DNA of 64,000 nucleotides from Pseudomonas sp. UBA5706 (lineage in GTDB: Bacteria > Pseudomonadota > Gammaproteobacteria > Pseudomonadales > Pseudomonadaceae): assembly GCF_002419965.1 (NCBI RefSeq), contig NZ_DIHC01000002.1, positions 35,016 to 99,015 on the forward strand, written 5' to 3'. Shown here in pieces: positions 1 through 8,322 of this stretch; position 1 is the first letter of the stretch; the number at the start of each line of letters is the position of its first letter. The notes under the pieces are model-generated. The model was not told the DNA's origin. It ran no database searches and was given only the letters and a program-made list of their open reading frames with translations. A program made the position numbers and the translations under genes.

Positions 1-887
1 GCTTTGACTTCGGAAGCAGACGGGCTGCCCTCTTCGACAGCCAGCTTGGCAACGATCTGATCCTTCAACTCGCCCAGGCGAGCGTAGCGGTCAGCCTTGA
101 CAGTGATGGTGTAGGCCTCGGAGATGGCAGTGCCGAACTCGGAGCGGATAGCGCCCAGCAATTCGGTCGCTTCAGCCTTTGGAGCCCAATTCCAGACAGG
201 CTTGGCGGCTTCGGCAGCCAGCTCTTTGACGGCCTTGATGACCGACTGGAATTCGTCGTGGGCGAACAGAACCGCGCCCAGCATCTGGTCTTCGGTCAGC
301 TCTTTGGCTTCGGATTCAACCATCAGTACCGCTTCTTCGGTACCGGCAACGACCATGTCCAGGCTCGATGCTTTCAGTTGTTCGTAAGTCGGGTTCAGCA
401 GGTAGCCGGTGCTTTCGTGGAAGGCCACACGAGCAGCGCCGATCGGGCCGTCGAAAGGAATACCGGAAATGGCCAGGGCTGCCGACGTACCGATCATCGC
501 AGCGATATCCGGATCGGTTTTCTTGCTGGTGGAAACAACGGTGCAGACGACCTGCACTTCGTTCATGAAACCTTCGGGAAACAGTGGGCGGATCGGACGG
601 TCGATCAGACGCGAGGTCAGGGTTTCTTTCTCGGAAGGACGGCCTTCGCGCTTGAAGAAACCACCTGGGATCTTACCGGCAGCGTAGGTCTTTTCCTGGT
701 AGTGAACGGAAAGAGGGAAGAAGCCTTTGCCGGCATCTGCTTGCTTGGCGCCGACCACAGTCACGAGCACGGTGACGTCGTCGTCAACGGTGACCAATAC
801 TGCACCAGAAGCTTGACGGGCGATGCGGCCTGTCTCCAGGGTTACGGTCGATTGACCGAATTGAAACTTCTTGATTACCGGGTTCAC
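1..887 (-). CDS. pnp: Polynucleotide phosphorylase, N-terminal part (runs off the window)
   Basis: PNPase degrades RNA 3' to 5' using phosphate and can add tails in reverse; it is a trimer in the RNA degradosome. About 295 codons are present, covering the first RNase PH domain and the start of the all-helical linker. The second RNase PH, KH and S1 domains lie beyond position 1. The protein opens VNPVIKKFQFGQ, and I recognise the conserved stretch with FFKREGRP followed by RLIDRPIRPLFP. The start is GTG at 887, preceded by AGGTAGGAAACC as ribosome-binding site. It is the last gene of the rimP-nusA-infB-rbfA-truB-rpsO-pnp series and follows rpsO after a terminator-like hairpin, the usual place for autoregulation by RNase III in enterobacteria. 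Identity is certain; only the C-terminal part is unseen. Confidence 0.98.
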   Translation of the reverse strand, partial: MNPVIKKFQFGQSTVTLETGRIARQASGAVLVTVDDDVTVLVTVVGAKQADAGKGFFPLSVHYQEKTYAAGKIPGGFFKREGRPSEKETLTSRLIDRPIRPLFPEGFMNEVQVVCTVVSTSKKTDPDIAAMIGTSAALAISGIPFDGPIGAARVAFHESTGYLLNPTYEQLKASSLDMVVAGTEEAVLMVESEAKELTEDQMLGAVLFAHDEFQSVIKAVKELAAEAAKPVWNWAPKAEATELLGAIRSEFGTAISEAYTITVKADRYARLGELKDQIVAKLAVEEGSPSASEVK

Positions 888-977
888 GGTTTCCTACCTT
901 CTTTGTGGCTCTTGGGGAACTGGTTTCTTGCGAATTCTTGGGCAGCGAGGGGAATCGGCCCCTTCGGCAGTCCAGAT

Positions 978-1003
978 AAAACTAGAGGCTGGAGGCCTGC
1001 TAG
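978..1003 (-). terminator. Intrinsic terminator after rpsO, before pnp
   Basis: On the minus strand the arms CTAGCAGGC and GCCTCTAG (one bulged base) enclose a CTCCA loop and are followed by TTTTATC. The position matches the partial terminator between rpsO and pnp known in other gammaproteobacteria, which lets some transcripts continue into pnp. Confidence 0.75.
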
Positions 1004-1058
1004 AAACTCCGGTAAACCGGCGAAACTGACAGACGACCAACCTCTTGCTGCGGCGTTA

Positions 1059-1328
1059 TTAGCGACGCAGACCCAGACGACCGATCAGGGCGCTGTAACG
1101 GCTAACGTCCTTACCTTTCAGGTAATCCAGCAGCTTACGACGCTGGTTTACCATACGGATCAGACCACGACGGGAGTGGTGGTCCTTACCGTTGGCCTTG
1201 AAGTGGCCTTGCAGTTTGTTGATGTTGGCGGTCAGCAGTGCAACTTGCACTTCTGGCGAACCCGTATCACCAACAGCTTGCTGGTAGTCGGTTACGATCT
1301 GAGCTTTTTCTTCAACGCTGAGTGCCAT
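1059..1328 (-). CDS. rpsO: 30S ribosomal protein S15
   Basis: S15 is an 89-residue primary binding protein of the small subunit that contacts 16S rRNA at the helix 20-22 junction and starts assembly of the platform. Length and sequence (MALSVEEKAQIV at the start, GSPEVQVALLT, then HHSRRGLIRMVNQRRKLLDYL) are those of the family across its whole length. The ATG at 1328 is preceded by an AAAGGAATG ribosome-binding region. It lies between truB (150 bp upstream) and pnp, the standard order. In E. coli the protein represses its own translation; I did not identify the corresponding pseudoknot here. Confidence 0.99.
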   Translation of the reverse strand: MALSVEEKAQIVTDYQQAVGDTGSPEVQVALLTANINKLQGHFKANGKDHHSRRGLIRMVNQRRKLLDYLKGKDVSRYSALIGRLGLRR

Positions 1329-1478
1329 GTGGGCATTCCTTTTATCAGGAAACCGCTCCAGGGAGAGGTTTCAACAGGCCGAGAGCAAACTCTCGTATTA
1401 AAAAGTGAGGAGTGACCATGCCTGTTAACAGCCATCCTCGTACCGCCACGCCAGGAAGTCCTGTCACGGCGGCTTCGG

Positions 1479-2396
1479 TCACTCTGACCGAATCAATCGA
1501 CGTGGCGCAATCCGCCCGTCTTCACTCACTTCACCGATACCGATGAAGCGTCCTTGATGATCCTGCACCCGCACCATGCCAAACTTCGGCGCATCGGGGG
1601 CCCGGACTGGCTGACCATGCAACCAGTAAAACGAACTGTGCTCGGAAAACTGCAGCAGTGGCCAATCCTGCAGGCCGCTGTCGGAAGGCATCAGGAATCG
1701 ATCGACCGCTTCATTGCCGCCTTCGGCGTGCACTGCTTCGAGTTCCTCCAGCGTTACCGTCTGGGCAAGAGTGAACGGACCCGCCTGCGTGCGACGCAAC
1801 TCGGCAACGTACGCACCACAGCCAAGTTTTTCACCGATATCCTCCACCAGGGTACGAATGTAGGTTCCTTTGCTGCAGCCGACAGCCAGGCGCGCGGTCT
1901 CGCCTTCGCTCGCCAATAATTCCAGGCGCGCAATAGTAACAGAACGCGGTTCGCGCTCCACCACTTCCCCTGCGCGAGCCAGCTTGTACAACGGCTGACC
2001 ATCACGCTTGAGGGCGGAGTACATCGGCGGTATCTGACTGATTTGGCCCCGAAAATCGGGCAATAGGGCTTCAATATCGGCGCGACCAACGGTCACCGGA
2101 CGAGTTTGTAACACTTCGCCTTCGGCGTCTGCCGTCGTGGTGGTCTTACCCAACTGCATCAGGGTTTCATAACCCTTGTCGGAATCGAGCAGGTACTGGG
2201 AAAATTTGGTGGCCTCACCGAAGCACAACGGCAGTACGCCGGTCGCCAGTGGGTCGAGGCTGCCTGTGTGGCCGGCCTTTTGCGCATTGAGCAACCAGCG
2301 AACCTTCTGCAAGGCGGCGTTGGAAGTGAAACCCAATGGCTTGTCGAGCAGGATGATGCCGCTGACGTTGCGGCGAATACGCTTGACCTGGGCCAC
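1479..2396 (-). CDS. truB: tRNA pseudouridine(55) synthase TruB
   Basis: TruB converts U55 in the T-loop of elongator tRNAs to pseudouridine and also acts as a tRNA chaperone. The catalytic aspartate is in GHTGSLDPLATG, about residue 48. The C-terminal PUA-like part carries VRVQDHQGRFIGIGEV. I place the start at the GTG at 2396 (VAQVKRIRRNVSG, 305 residues): family members begin with this segment, and GGAGGAATAACGGC, an excellent ribosome-binding site made of the rbfA stop region, lies just upstream. An upstream ATG at 2447 inside rbfA would add 17 unrelated residues and is unlikely. Translation is probably coupled to rbfA, whose stop codon is 4 bases before the GTG. Confidence 0.97.
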   Translation of the reverse strand: MAQVKRIRRNVSGIILLDKPLGFTSNAALQKVRWLLNAQKAGHTGSLDPLATGVLPLCFGEATKFSQYLLDSDKGYETLMQLGKTTTTADAEGEVLQTRPVTVGRADIEALLPDFRGQISQIPPMYSALKRDGQPLYKLARAGEVVEREPRSVTIARLELLASEGETARLAVGCSKGTYIRTLVEDIGEKLGCGAYVAELRRTQAGPFTLAQTVTLEELEAVHAEGGNEAVDRFLMPSDSGLQDWPLLQFSEHSSFYWLHGQPVRAPDAPKFGMVRVQDHQGRFIGIGEVSEDGRIAPRRLIRSE

Positions 2397-2400
2397 GCCG

Positions 2401-2802
2401 TTATTCCTCCGAGCCGTCTGGCTTGGCGGAGGTGTCGTGCTGACCATCTTCGGCCACCGCGCGCTCGATCAGGGCTGACAGATGCGCGCCACGGATAACG
2501 CTTTCATCGTAGTGAAAGTGAAGCTGAGGCACGCTGCGCAACTTCATTTCCCGCGCCAGTTGCATGCGCAGGAAACCGGCCGCCGAGTTCAGCACCTTGA
2601 TGGTCTGAGCGATGTCTTCGGCGTTGTCCTGCCCCATCACGGTGATGAAAACTTTTGCGTGGCCCACGTCACGACTGACGTCCACTGCGGTGATGGTGAC
2701 CAGACCCACGCGCGGATCTTTGATTTCACGACGGATCAACTGCGCCAGCTCGCGCTGCATTTGATCGCCGATACGTTGGGTACGGCTGTATTCTTTTGCC
2801 AT
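2401..2802 (-). CDS. rbfA: 30S ribosome-binding factor RbfA
   Basis: RbfA binds immature 30S subunits near the 5' end of 16S rRNA and helps late processing and cold adaptation. The 133-residue protein has the KH-like fold sequence of the family: RTQRIGDQMQRELAQLIRRE, DPRVGLVTITAVDVSRD and LHFHYDESVIRG. The last 15 residues are acidic and variable, as is normal in Pseudomonas. It sits between infB and truB, with a 157-bp gap on the infB side holding a GC-rich hairpin. Confidence 0.98.
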   Translation of the reverse strand: MAKEYSRTQRIGDQMQRELAQLIRREIKDPRVGLVTITAVDVSRDVGHAKVFITVMGQDNAEDIAQTIKVLNSAAGFLRMQLAREMKLRSVPQLHFHYDESVIRGAHLSALIERAVAEDGQHDTSAKPDGSEE

Positions 2803-2856
2803 GTCTTGTTACCTGTCACTGACCTGCGGCAAAAGCCACGCGGTCTGAAAGCGGCA

Positions 2857-2890
2857 AACGCCCGGCCTGGCAGAAGCCGGACCGGGCGTT
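2857..2890 (-). terminator. GC-rich hairpin between infB and rbfA
   Basis: Arms AACGCCCGG and CCGGGCGTT enclose 16 bases that can pair further (CCGGC with GCCAGG). No U-tract follows on the minus strand, so this is more likely an RNA processing or stabilising element inside the operon than a full terminator. Confidence 0.45.
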
Positions 2891-2959
2891 GCGTTTAGAG
2901 TTCATAGCAGCGCCGAGCACATGCATGCGACGACTGCCAGGACTCCTGAAGCTCGCGGT

Positions 2960-5485
2960 TTAGAGGCTGCGAGCCACTTGGACCTTCTCGAAGACTTCGA
3001 TCTTGTCACCGACCTTGACGTCGTTATAGCTCTTGACGCCGATACCGCACTCCATGCCGGCACGTACTTCCGAAGCGTCATCCTTGAAGCGGCGCAGGGA
3101 TTCCAGCTCGCCTTCGAAGATAACGATGTCTTCACGCAGTACACGGATCGGACGGTTACGGAACACAACGCCTTCGATGACCATGCAACCGGCGATCGCA
3201 CCAAACTTCGGCGAGCGAAACACGTCGCGAACTTCGGCAATACCCAGGATGTTCTCCCGGACGTCGCTGCCAAGCATGCCGGTGAGGGCCTTTTTGACGT
3301 CTTCGATGATGTCGTAGATGACGTTGTAATAACGCATATCCAGACCTTCCTGTTCGACGATCTTGCGCGCGCCAGCGTCAGCACGCACGTTGAAGCCGAA
3401 CAGAACAGCGTTGGAAGCCAGCGCCAGGTTGGCATCGCTTTCGGTGATACCGCCGACACCGCCGCCTACTACACGGACCTGTACTTCGTCGTTGCCCAGA
3501 CCGTTCAAAGCGCCCTGCAAAGCTTCCAGAGAACCACGGACATCGGATTTGAGGACGATGTTGAGCGTCTTCTTCTCTTCCTGTCCCATGTTCTCGAAGA
3601 TGTTTTCCAGCTTGCCAGCGTGAGCACGGGCCAGCTTGACTTCGCGGAACTTGCCTTGACGGAACAGCGCCACTTCGCGGGCTTTCTTCTCGTCAGCCAC
3701 AACGCTCATCTCGTCGCCAGCGTCCGGCGTACCGTCCAGGCCGAGAATCTCGACCGGGATGGATGGACCGGCTTCCTTGATCGGCTTGCCATTCTCATCG
3801 AGCATGGCGCGAACACGACCATAGTTGGAGCCAACCAGAACCATATCGCCTTGACGCAGCGTACCGTCCTGAACCAGAACGGTCGCAACCGGACCACGGC
3901 CCTTGTCCAGGCGCGACTCAACCACCACACCACGGCCAGGAGCCGATGGCGTCGCGACCAATTCGAGCACTTCAGCCTGAAGCAGGACGGCTTCGAGCAG
4001 ATCGTCGACGCCGGTGCCCATCTTCGCGGAGACTGAAACGAACGGCGTTTCACCGCCCCACTCTTCGGAGGTCACACCGTGAACCGACAACTCACTGCGA
4101 ATACGGTCGAGATCAGCGCCTGGCTTGTCGATTTTGTTCACGGCCACTACCAGCGGAACACCGGCGGCCTTGGCGTGTTGCACGGCTTCGATAGTCTGTG
4201 GCATCACGCCGTCGTCAGCAGCGACAACCAGAATCACGATGTCGGTTGCCTTGGCACCACGAGCACGCATGGCGGTAAACGCGGCGTGACCTGGGGTGTC
4301 GAGGAAGGTCACCATGCCGCGCTCGGTTTCCACGTGGTACGCACCGATGTGCTGGGTGATACCACCGGCCTCGCCAGCGGCAACCTTGGCACGACGGATG
4401 TAGTCGAGCAGCGAGGTCTTACCATGGTCAACGTGACCCATGACGGTAACAACCGGCGCACGGGAGAACGTTTCACCTTCGAACTTCAGGGACTCGGCCA
4501 AGGAATCTTCCAGGGCTGTGTCGCTGACCAGAGTCACTTTGTGACCCAGTTCTTCGGCGACCAGTTGGGCAGTTTCCTGATCCAGTACCTGGTTGATGGT
4601 GGCTGGAGTGCCCAGCTTGAACATGAACTTGATGATTTCAGCGGCTTTGACCGACATCTGCTGAGCGAGATCGCCCACCGTGATGGTCTCGCCGATCTTC
4701 ACTTCACGGACTACAGGACCGGTAGGGTTCTGGAAGCCATGAGCATTGCGTTTCTTCAGTTTGGCCTTGCCACGACCGCCGCGACGGAAGCCATCGCTTT
4801 CTTCGTCGGTAGTGCGTGGAGCAACGCGTGGTGCAGGCGCCTTTTCCTTGACCGAAGCACGATGCGGAGCGTTCTTGCGCTCCCCATCACCACCGCTGCC
4901 GCGACGATTGTTATCGTCGTTGCGTGGTTTGTCAGGGCGGCGGGGCTCATCCTTCTTGCGATCGGCAACCGGTGCAGGCGCAGCGACTGGCGCCTCCTGA
5001 ACAGGCTGCGCGGCCACTTGCGGGACTGGCTCGACAGCCGGGGCGCCTGCAGCAGCTTGCGGTGTAGGAGCAGGCTGACGGCGCGCTTCTTCTTCGGCAC
5101 GCTGACGGGCTTCTTCTTCAACCTTCTGACGCGCGGCATTTTCTACCGCACGGCGTTCTTCCTGTTCACGCTTGCGCTCGGCTTCAATTTCTTCCGGGCT
5201 GCGCTGTACGAAGACTTTCTTTTTACGCACTTCAACGCTGATGCTCTTGCTGCCAGCAACGCGCAGGGTACTGGTGGTTTTGCGCTGCAAAGTGATCTTG
5301 CGCGGTTCTTCCACTTTAGCCTTGTGGCCGCTTTTCAGGTGCGTCAACAGGGCTTGTTTTTCGTTATCGGTCACAACTTGCTCGGCGGCGGTGTGCGGCA
5401 GACCTGCCTCACGCATCTGCTGTAACAGGCGCTCTACCGGTGTGTCGACCGTTTTGGCCAGTTCTTTCACCGTGACTTGCGTCAT
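2960..5485 (-). CDS. infB: Translation initiation factor IF-2
   Basis: IF-2 is the GTPase that brings formyl-Met-tRNA to the 30S subunit and promotes subunit joining. At 841 residues it is the long Pseudomonas form: N-terminal IF2_N helices (MTQVTVKELAKTVDTPVERLLQQM), a charged Glu/Arg/Ala/Pro-rich linker to about residue 250, a second IF2_N module, then the G domain with GHVDHGKTS near residue 350, DTPGH near 395 and NKID near 448, followed by domains II-IV. The ATG at 5485 is preceded by GAGGAGAGAAG. It follows nusA by 27 bases and is surely cotranscribed. Internal starts giving shorter isoforms, known in enterobacteria, cannot be judged from sequence. Confidence 0.99.
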   Translation of the reverse strand: MTQVTVKELAKTVDTPVERLLQQMREAGLPHTAAEQVVTDNEKQALLTHLKSGHKAKVEEPRKITLQRKTTSTLRVAGSKSISVEVRKKKVFVQRSPEEIEAERKREQEERRAVENAARQKVEEEARQRAEEEARRQPAPTPQAAAGAPAVEPVPQVAAQPVQEAPVAAPAPVADRKKDEPRRPDKPRNDDNNRRGSGGDGERKNAPHRASVKEKAPAPRVAPRTTDEESDGFRRGGRGKAKLKKRNAHGFQNPTGPVVREVKIGETITVGDLAQQMSVKAAEIIKFMFKLGTPATINQVLDQETAQLVAEELGHKVTLVSDTALEDSLAESLKFEGETFSRAPVVTVMGHVDHGKTSLLDYIRRAKVAAGEAGGITQHIGAYHVETERGMVTFLDTPGHAAFTAMRARGAKATDIVILVVAADDGVMPQTIEAVQHAKAAGVPLVVAVNKIDKPGADLDRIRSELSVHGVTSEEWGGETPFVSVSAKMGTGVDDLLEAVLLQAEVLELVATPSAPGRGVVVESRLDKGRGPVATVLVQDGTLRQGDMVLVGSNYGRVRAMLDENGKPIKEAGPSIPVEILGLDGTPDAGDEMSVVADEKKAREVALFRQGKFREVKLARAHAGKLENIFENMGQEEKKTLNIVLKSDVRGSLEALQGALNGLGNDEVQVRVVGGGVGGITESDANLALASNAVLFGFNVRADAGARKIVEQEGLDMRYYNVIYDIIEDVKKALTGMLGSDVRENILGIAEVRDVFRSPKFGAIAGCMVIEGVVFRNRPIRVLREDIVIFEGELESLRRFKDDASEVRAGMECGIGVKSYNDVKVGDKIEVFEKVQVARSL

Positions 5486-5512
5486 GCACTTCTCTCCTCA
5501 GGCCGCATCTAC

Positions 5513-6994
5513 TTACTCGAACCAATGGGCTCGGGCGGCCATGATCAACTTGCCGGCACGATCATCGTCAATGCCGTCGATGTCGAGCAGATCGTCAATA
5601 GACTGCTCGGCCAGGTCTTCGCGGGTAATTACGCCGCGCACCGCCAGTTCCATCGCCAAATCCTTGTCCATACCCTCAAGCGAGAGCAGGTCTTCGGCCG
5701 GATGGGCGTCTGCCAGCTTTTCCTCAGTAGCGATGGCTTTGGTCAACAAACGATCCTTGGCGCGAGCACGAAGCTCGTTGACGATATCTTCGTCAAAGCC
5801 GTCGATGTTGAGCATTTCTTCCAACGGTACGTAGGCAATCTCTTCCAGGCTGGTGAAGCCTTCGTCTACCAGTACCTGAGCAAGTTCTTCGTCGACTTCC
5901 AGCTCGTCAATGAAGTTGCGCAGGATGTCACCGGTTTCCGCTTGCTGCTTGGCCTGGATGTCCGATTCGGTCATTACGTTCAAGGTCCAGCCAGTCAACT
6001 GACTCGCCAGACGCACGTTCTGACCACCGCGGCCAATCGCCTGGGCCAGGTTGTCTGCGCCTACAGCGATATCCATGGCGTGGGCGTCCTCATCAACGAT
6101 GATCGCTGCCACTTCGGCAGGCGACATGGCGTTGATGACGAACTGTGCGGGGTTGTCGTCCCACAACACGATATCCACACGCTCGCCGCCCAACTCGCCG
6201 GAAACAGCCTGGACACGCGAACCGCGCATGCCGATGCAAGCGCCTTGCGGGTCAATGCGTTTGTCCTTGGAGCGAACTGCGATTTTTGCGCGCGAACCAG
6301 GATCACGAGAGGCAGCCATCACCTCGATGAGACCTTCGGCAATTTCCGGAACTTCAATCCGGAACAGCTCGATCAGCATTTCCGGCGCAGTACGCGACAG
6401 AATCAGCTGAGGGCCGCGGTTTTCAGTGCGGATCTCTTTGAGCAGTGCACGAACGCGGACACCTACACGGAAAGTTTCCCGGGAGATGATGTCTTCACGC
6501 GCCAGCAAAGCCTCGGCATTGTTACCCAAGTCGACGATGACATTGTCACGCGTAACTTTTTTAACAGTACCGGAAATGATTTCGCCCAGACGCTCACGAT
6601 AAGCGTCTACGACTTGAGCGCGCTCGGCTTCGCGAACTTTCTGCACTATGACTTGCTTGGCAGTCTGGGCAGCGATGCGGCCGAACTCGATGGATTCGAT
6701 CTTTTCTTCTACGACATCGCCCACATTGGCGCCCGGATGAGTCTGGGCAACCTTGGTTGGCCAGGTTTCGATGGCCGGATCATCAAGATCGTCTTCTTCA
6801 ACGACTGTCCAGCGACGGAAAGTCTCGTAGGCACCTGTGTGGCGATTGATTTCCACACGCAGATCAACTTCGTCTTCAAAACGCTTCTTGGTGGCCGTGG
6901 CCAGAGCTATTTCAAGCGCTTCAAAAATCACACCGGCCGGTACGCCTTTTTCATTGGATACCGACTCAACAACCAGCAGTACTTCTTTGCTCAT
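5513..6994 (-). CDS. nusA: Transcription termination/antitermination factor NusA
   Basis: NusA binds RNA polymerase and modulates pausing, termination and antitermination. The 493-residue protein shows the N-terminal polymerase-binding domain (MSKEVLLVVESVSNEKGVPAG), an S1 domain, two KH domains (RGGQNVRLASQLTGW is in the second) and two C-terminal acidic helix-hairpin-helix repeats ending in IMAARAHWFE. The ATG at 6994 is chosen because homologues begin MSKEVL; an upstream ATG at 7015 would add seven residues. It lies between rimP and infB. NusA autoregulates this operon in E. coli, and the terminator cluster before rimP is a plausible place for that here. Confidence 0.98.
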   Translation of the reverse strand: MSKEVLLVVESVSNEKGVPAGVIFEALEIALATATKKRFEDEVDLRVEINRHTGAYETFRRWTVVEEDDLDDPAIETWPTKVAQTHPGANVGDVVEEKIESIEFGRIAAQTAKQVIVQKVREAERAQVVDAYRERLGEIISGTVKKVTRDNVIVDLGNNAEALLAREDIISRETFRVGVRVRALLKEIRTENRGPQLILSRTAPEMLIELFRIEVPEIAEGLIEVMAASRDPGSRAKIAVRSKDKRIDPQGACIGMRGSRVQAVSGELGGERVDIVLWDDNPAQFVINAMSPAEVAAIIVDEDAHAMDIAVGADNLAQAIGRGGQNVRLASQLTGWTLNVMTESDIQAKQQAETGDILRNFIDELEVDEELAQVLVDEGFTSLEEIAYVPLEEMLNIDGFDEDIVNELRARAKDRLLTKAIATEEKLADAHPAEDLLSLEGMDKDLAMELAVRGVITREDLAEQSIDDLLDIDGIDDDRAGKLIMAARAHWFE

Positions 6995-7041
6995 CGTACG
7001 CCTCGCCTTTCGCAAGCCATTGGATCCGCGGGATCCGCGTC

Positions 7042-7500
7042 TCAGTCAAACGTGGGAATAATGTTGGCTTTGTCGATCTGATCGATCGGCAACAGGTATT
7101 CGTGATCATCTACTTGCACCACGACGTCCTGCTCCTCCACCCCGCGGAGAAGGCCTTGAAAGTTACGTCGACCCTCGAAGGGCGAACGCAGCTTTATCTT
7201 CACTTGTTCCCCGGCAAAGTGTGCAAACTGCTCGATCGTGAACAGTGGGCGTTCCATGCCAGGAGAAGAAACTTCGAGCGTATATTCGGAGCTGATGGGA
7301 TCTTCTACGTCCAGAACACCGCTGATCTGACGGCTAACGATGGCACAATCGTCCACCAGCACACCGCCCTCTTTATCAATATAAACGCGCAACATTGAGT
7401 GACGACCCTGGGCCGAAAACTCGATACCCCAGCATTCATAGCCAAGGGCCACGACCACCGGGGCCAGCAAGGCCTGCAACTGTTCTAGCTTGCTCGACAC
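7042..7500 (-). CDS. rimP: Ribosome maturation factor RimP
   Basis: RimP is needed for 30S maturation, acting early around S12 and the central pseudoknot. The 152-residue protein has both expected domains: the N-terminal one with GYECWGIEFSAQGRHSMLRVYID and SSEYTLEVSSPGMERPL, and the C-terminal SH3-like barrel ending in DKANIIPTFD. I choose the GTG at 7500 (VSSKLEQLQALL) because family members start there and GAGGGGGTTCAG is a good ribosome-binding site. ATG codons further upstream lie inside the terminator array. First protein gene of the nusA-infB operon. Confidence 0.95.
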   Translation of the reverse strand: MSSKLEQLQALLAPVVVALGYECWGIEFSAQGRHSMLRVYIDKEGGVLVDDCAIVSRQISGVLDVEDPISSEYTLEVSSPGMERPLFTIEQFAHFAGEQVKIKLRSPFEGRRNFQGLLRGVEEQDVVVQVDDHEYLLPIDQIDKANIIPTFD

Positions 7501-7529
7501 CTGAACCCCCTCGTGCATGCTGTGCAAAT

Positions 7530-7550
7530 AAAAAATGGGCAAAGCGCCCA
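7530..7550 (-). terminator. Intrinsic terminator 3 (closest to rimP)
   Basis: On the minus strand TGGGC-GCTTT-GCCCA is followed by six T. It lies only 30 bp before the rimP start codon, so transcripts that reach rimP must pass it. Confidence 0.75.
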
Positions 7551-7555
7551 TCATG

Positions 7556-7578
7556 AAAAACGCCGTCAAACAGCGGCG
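7556..7578 (-). terminator. Intrinsic terminator 2 in the rimP leader
   Basis: On the minus strand the arms CGCCG and CGGCG enclose CTGTTTGA and are followed by TTTTT. The stem is short but GC-rich with an uninterrupted U-tract. Confidence 0.7.
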
Positions 7579-7598
7579 TAATAAAGTGTCCAGCTAAC

Positions 7599-7620
7599 AA
7601 AAAGCCCCTGAAAAGGGGCT
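7599..7620 (-). terminator. Intrinsic terminator 1 after tRNA-fMet
   Basis: On the minus strand AGCCCC-TTTTCA-GGGGCT runs into TTTTT, 11 bp after the tRNA 3' end. It would end most tRNA transcripts and leave only read-through for rimP-nusA-infB. Confidence 0.85.
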
Positions 7621-7630
7621 CCGCTAAAAC

Positions 7631-7707
<77 letters not shown>

Positions 7708-7768
7708 ACAAAGCTGGGGCGGAAGTATACGACCGATCCCGATTTGGGTCAATCCGACACATCCACCT

Positions 7769-7793
7769 ACAAGAAAGCCCGCTACTGCGGGCT
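7769..7793 (-). terminator. Terminator between tRNA-Leu and tRNA-fMet
   Basis: On the minus strand AGCCCGC-AGTA-GCGGGCT is followed by TTTCTTG. It separates the secG/tRNA-Leu transcript from tRNA-fMet. Confidence 0.8.
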
Positions 7794-7805
7794 GACTTGT
7801 TAATT

Positions 7806-7890
7806 GGTACCGAGAAGGGGACTCGAACCCCTACACCCTATGGGCACAACCACCTCAAGGTTGCGTGTCTACCAATTCCACCACCTCGGC
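7806..7890 (-). tRNA. tRNA-Leu (GAG)
   Basis: This is an 85-nt class II tRNA on the minus strand, beginning GCCGAGGTGGTGGAATTGG, with a long variable arm and encoded CCA at 7806-7808. The anticodon arm CAACC-TTGAGGT-GGTTG gives anticodon GAG. It lies 44 bp after secG, as in other Pseudomonas and enterobacteria, and is probably cotranscribed with it. Confidence 0.97.
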
Positions 7891-7934
7891 ATTACAACTT
7901 TTTTGCAGCCCCAACATCAGCTGCGAATCCTGTG

Positions 7935-8318
7935 TTATTTCTGCTCTGGAGCGGCAGGCACGTCAGCTGGAGCAGCGACGGGTTTCTGTTGCCCTTCCAG
8001 GACCGGTACATCATCTGCAGCCGGCTTTTGCTTCACTTCCAACACTGCTGGATCTGGCAAACCTACTTGAGTCAGCTGATGAGCTTTCTCTTTAGCAAAG
8101 TAACCTAACCCCAAGCTGGTTATGAAGAAACAGGCGGCAAGTATAGCAGTAAACTTACTAAGAAAGGTAGAGGAACCTTGGCCTCCGAAGACAGTATTTG
8201 ATGCACCTGCTCCGAACGACGCGCCAGCGTCCGCACCTTTACCCTGCTGCAGCAATACCAGAGCGACAACGCCCAGCGCACCCAGCAGATGAAGAACGAC
8301 TACGACTGTTTCCAGCAT
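7935..8318 (-). CDS. secG: Protein-export translocase subunit SecG
   Basis: SecG is the small subunit of the SecYEG channel and assists SecA-driven export. The 127-residue product begins MLETVVVVLHLLGALGVVALVLLQQGKGADAG, a first membrane segment with the family motif, then FGGQGSSTFLSKFTAI and a second membrane segment (ILAACFFITSLGLGYF). A Pro/Ala/Gln-rich cytoplasmic tail follows, typical of Pseudomonas and variable. The ATG at 8318 is chosen since homologues start MLETV; the frame extends upstream into tpiA without homology. The tpiA stop is 4 bp before the start, indicating coupling. Confidence 0.96.
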   Translation of the reverse strand: MLETVVVVLHLLGALGVVALVLLQQGKGADAGASFGAGASNTVFGGQGSSTFLSKFTAILAACFFITSLGLGYFAKEKAHQLTQVGLPDPAVLEVKQKPAADDVPVLEGQQKPVAAPADVPAAPEQK

Positions 8319-8322
8319 TTTT

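Noticed and set aside
258..1415. Long plus-strand open frame across pnp and rpsO
   Set aside because: It is antisense to two certain genes and has no recognisable protein text; such frames are common in high-GC codon usage. The same applies to plus-strand frames over infB, nusA, carB, dnaJ and dnaK.
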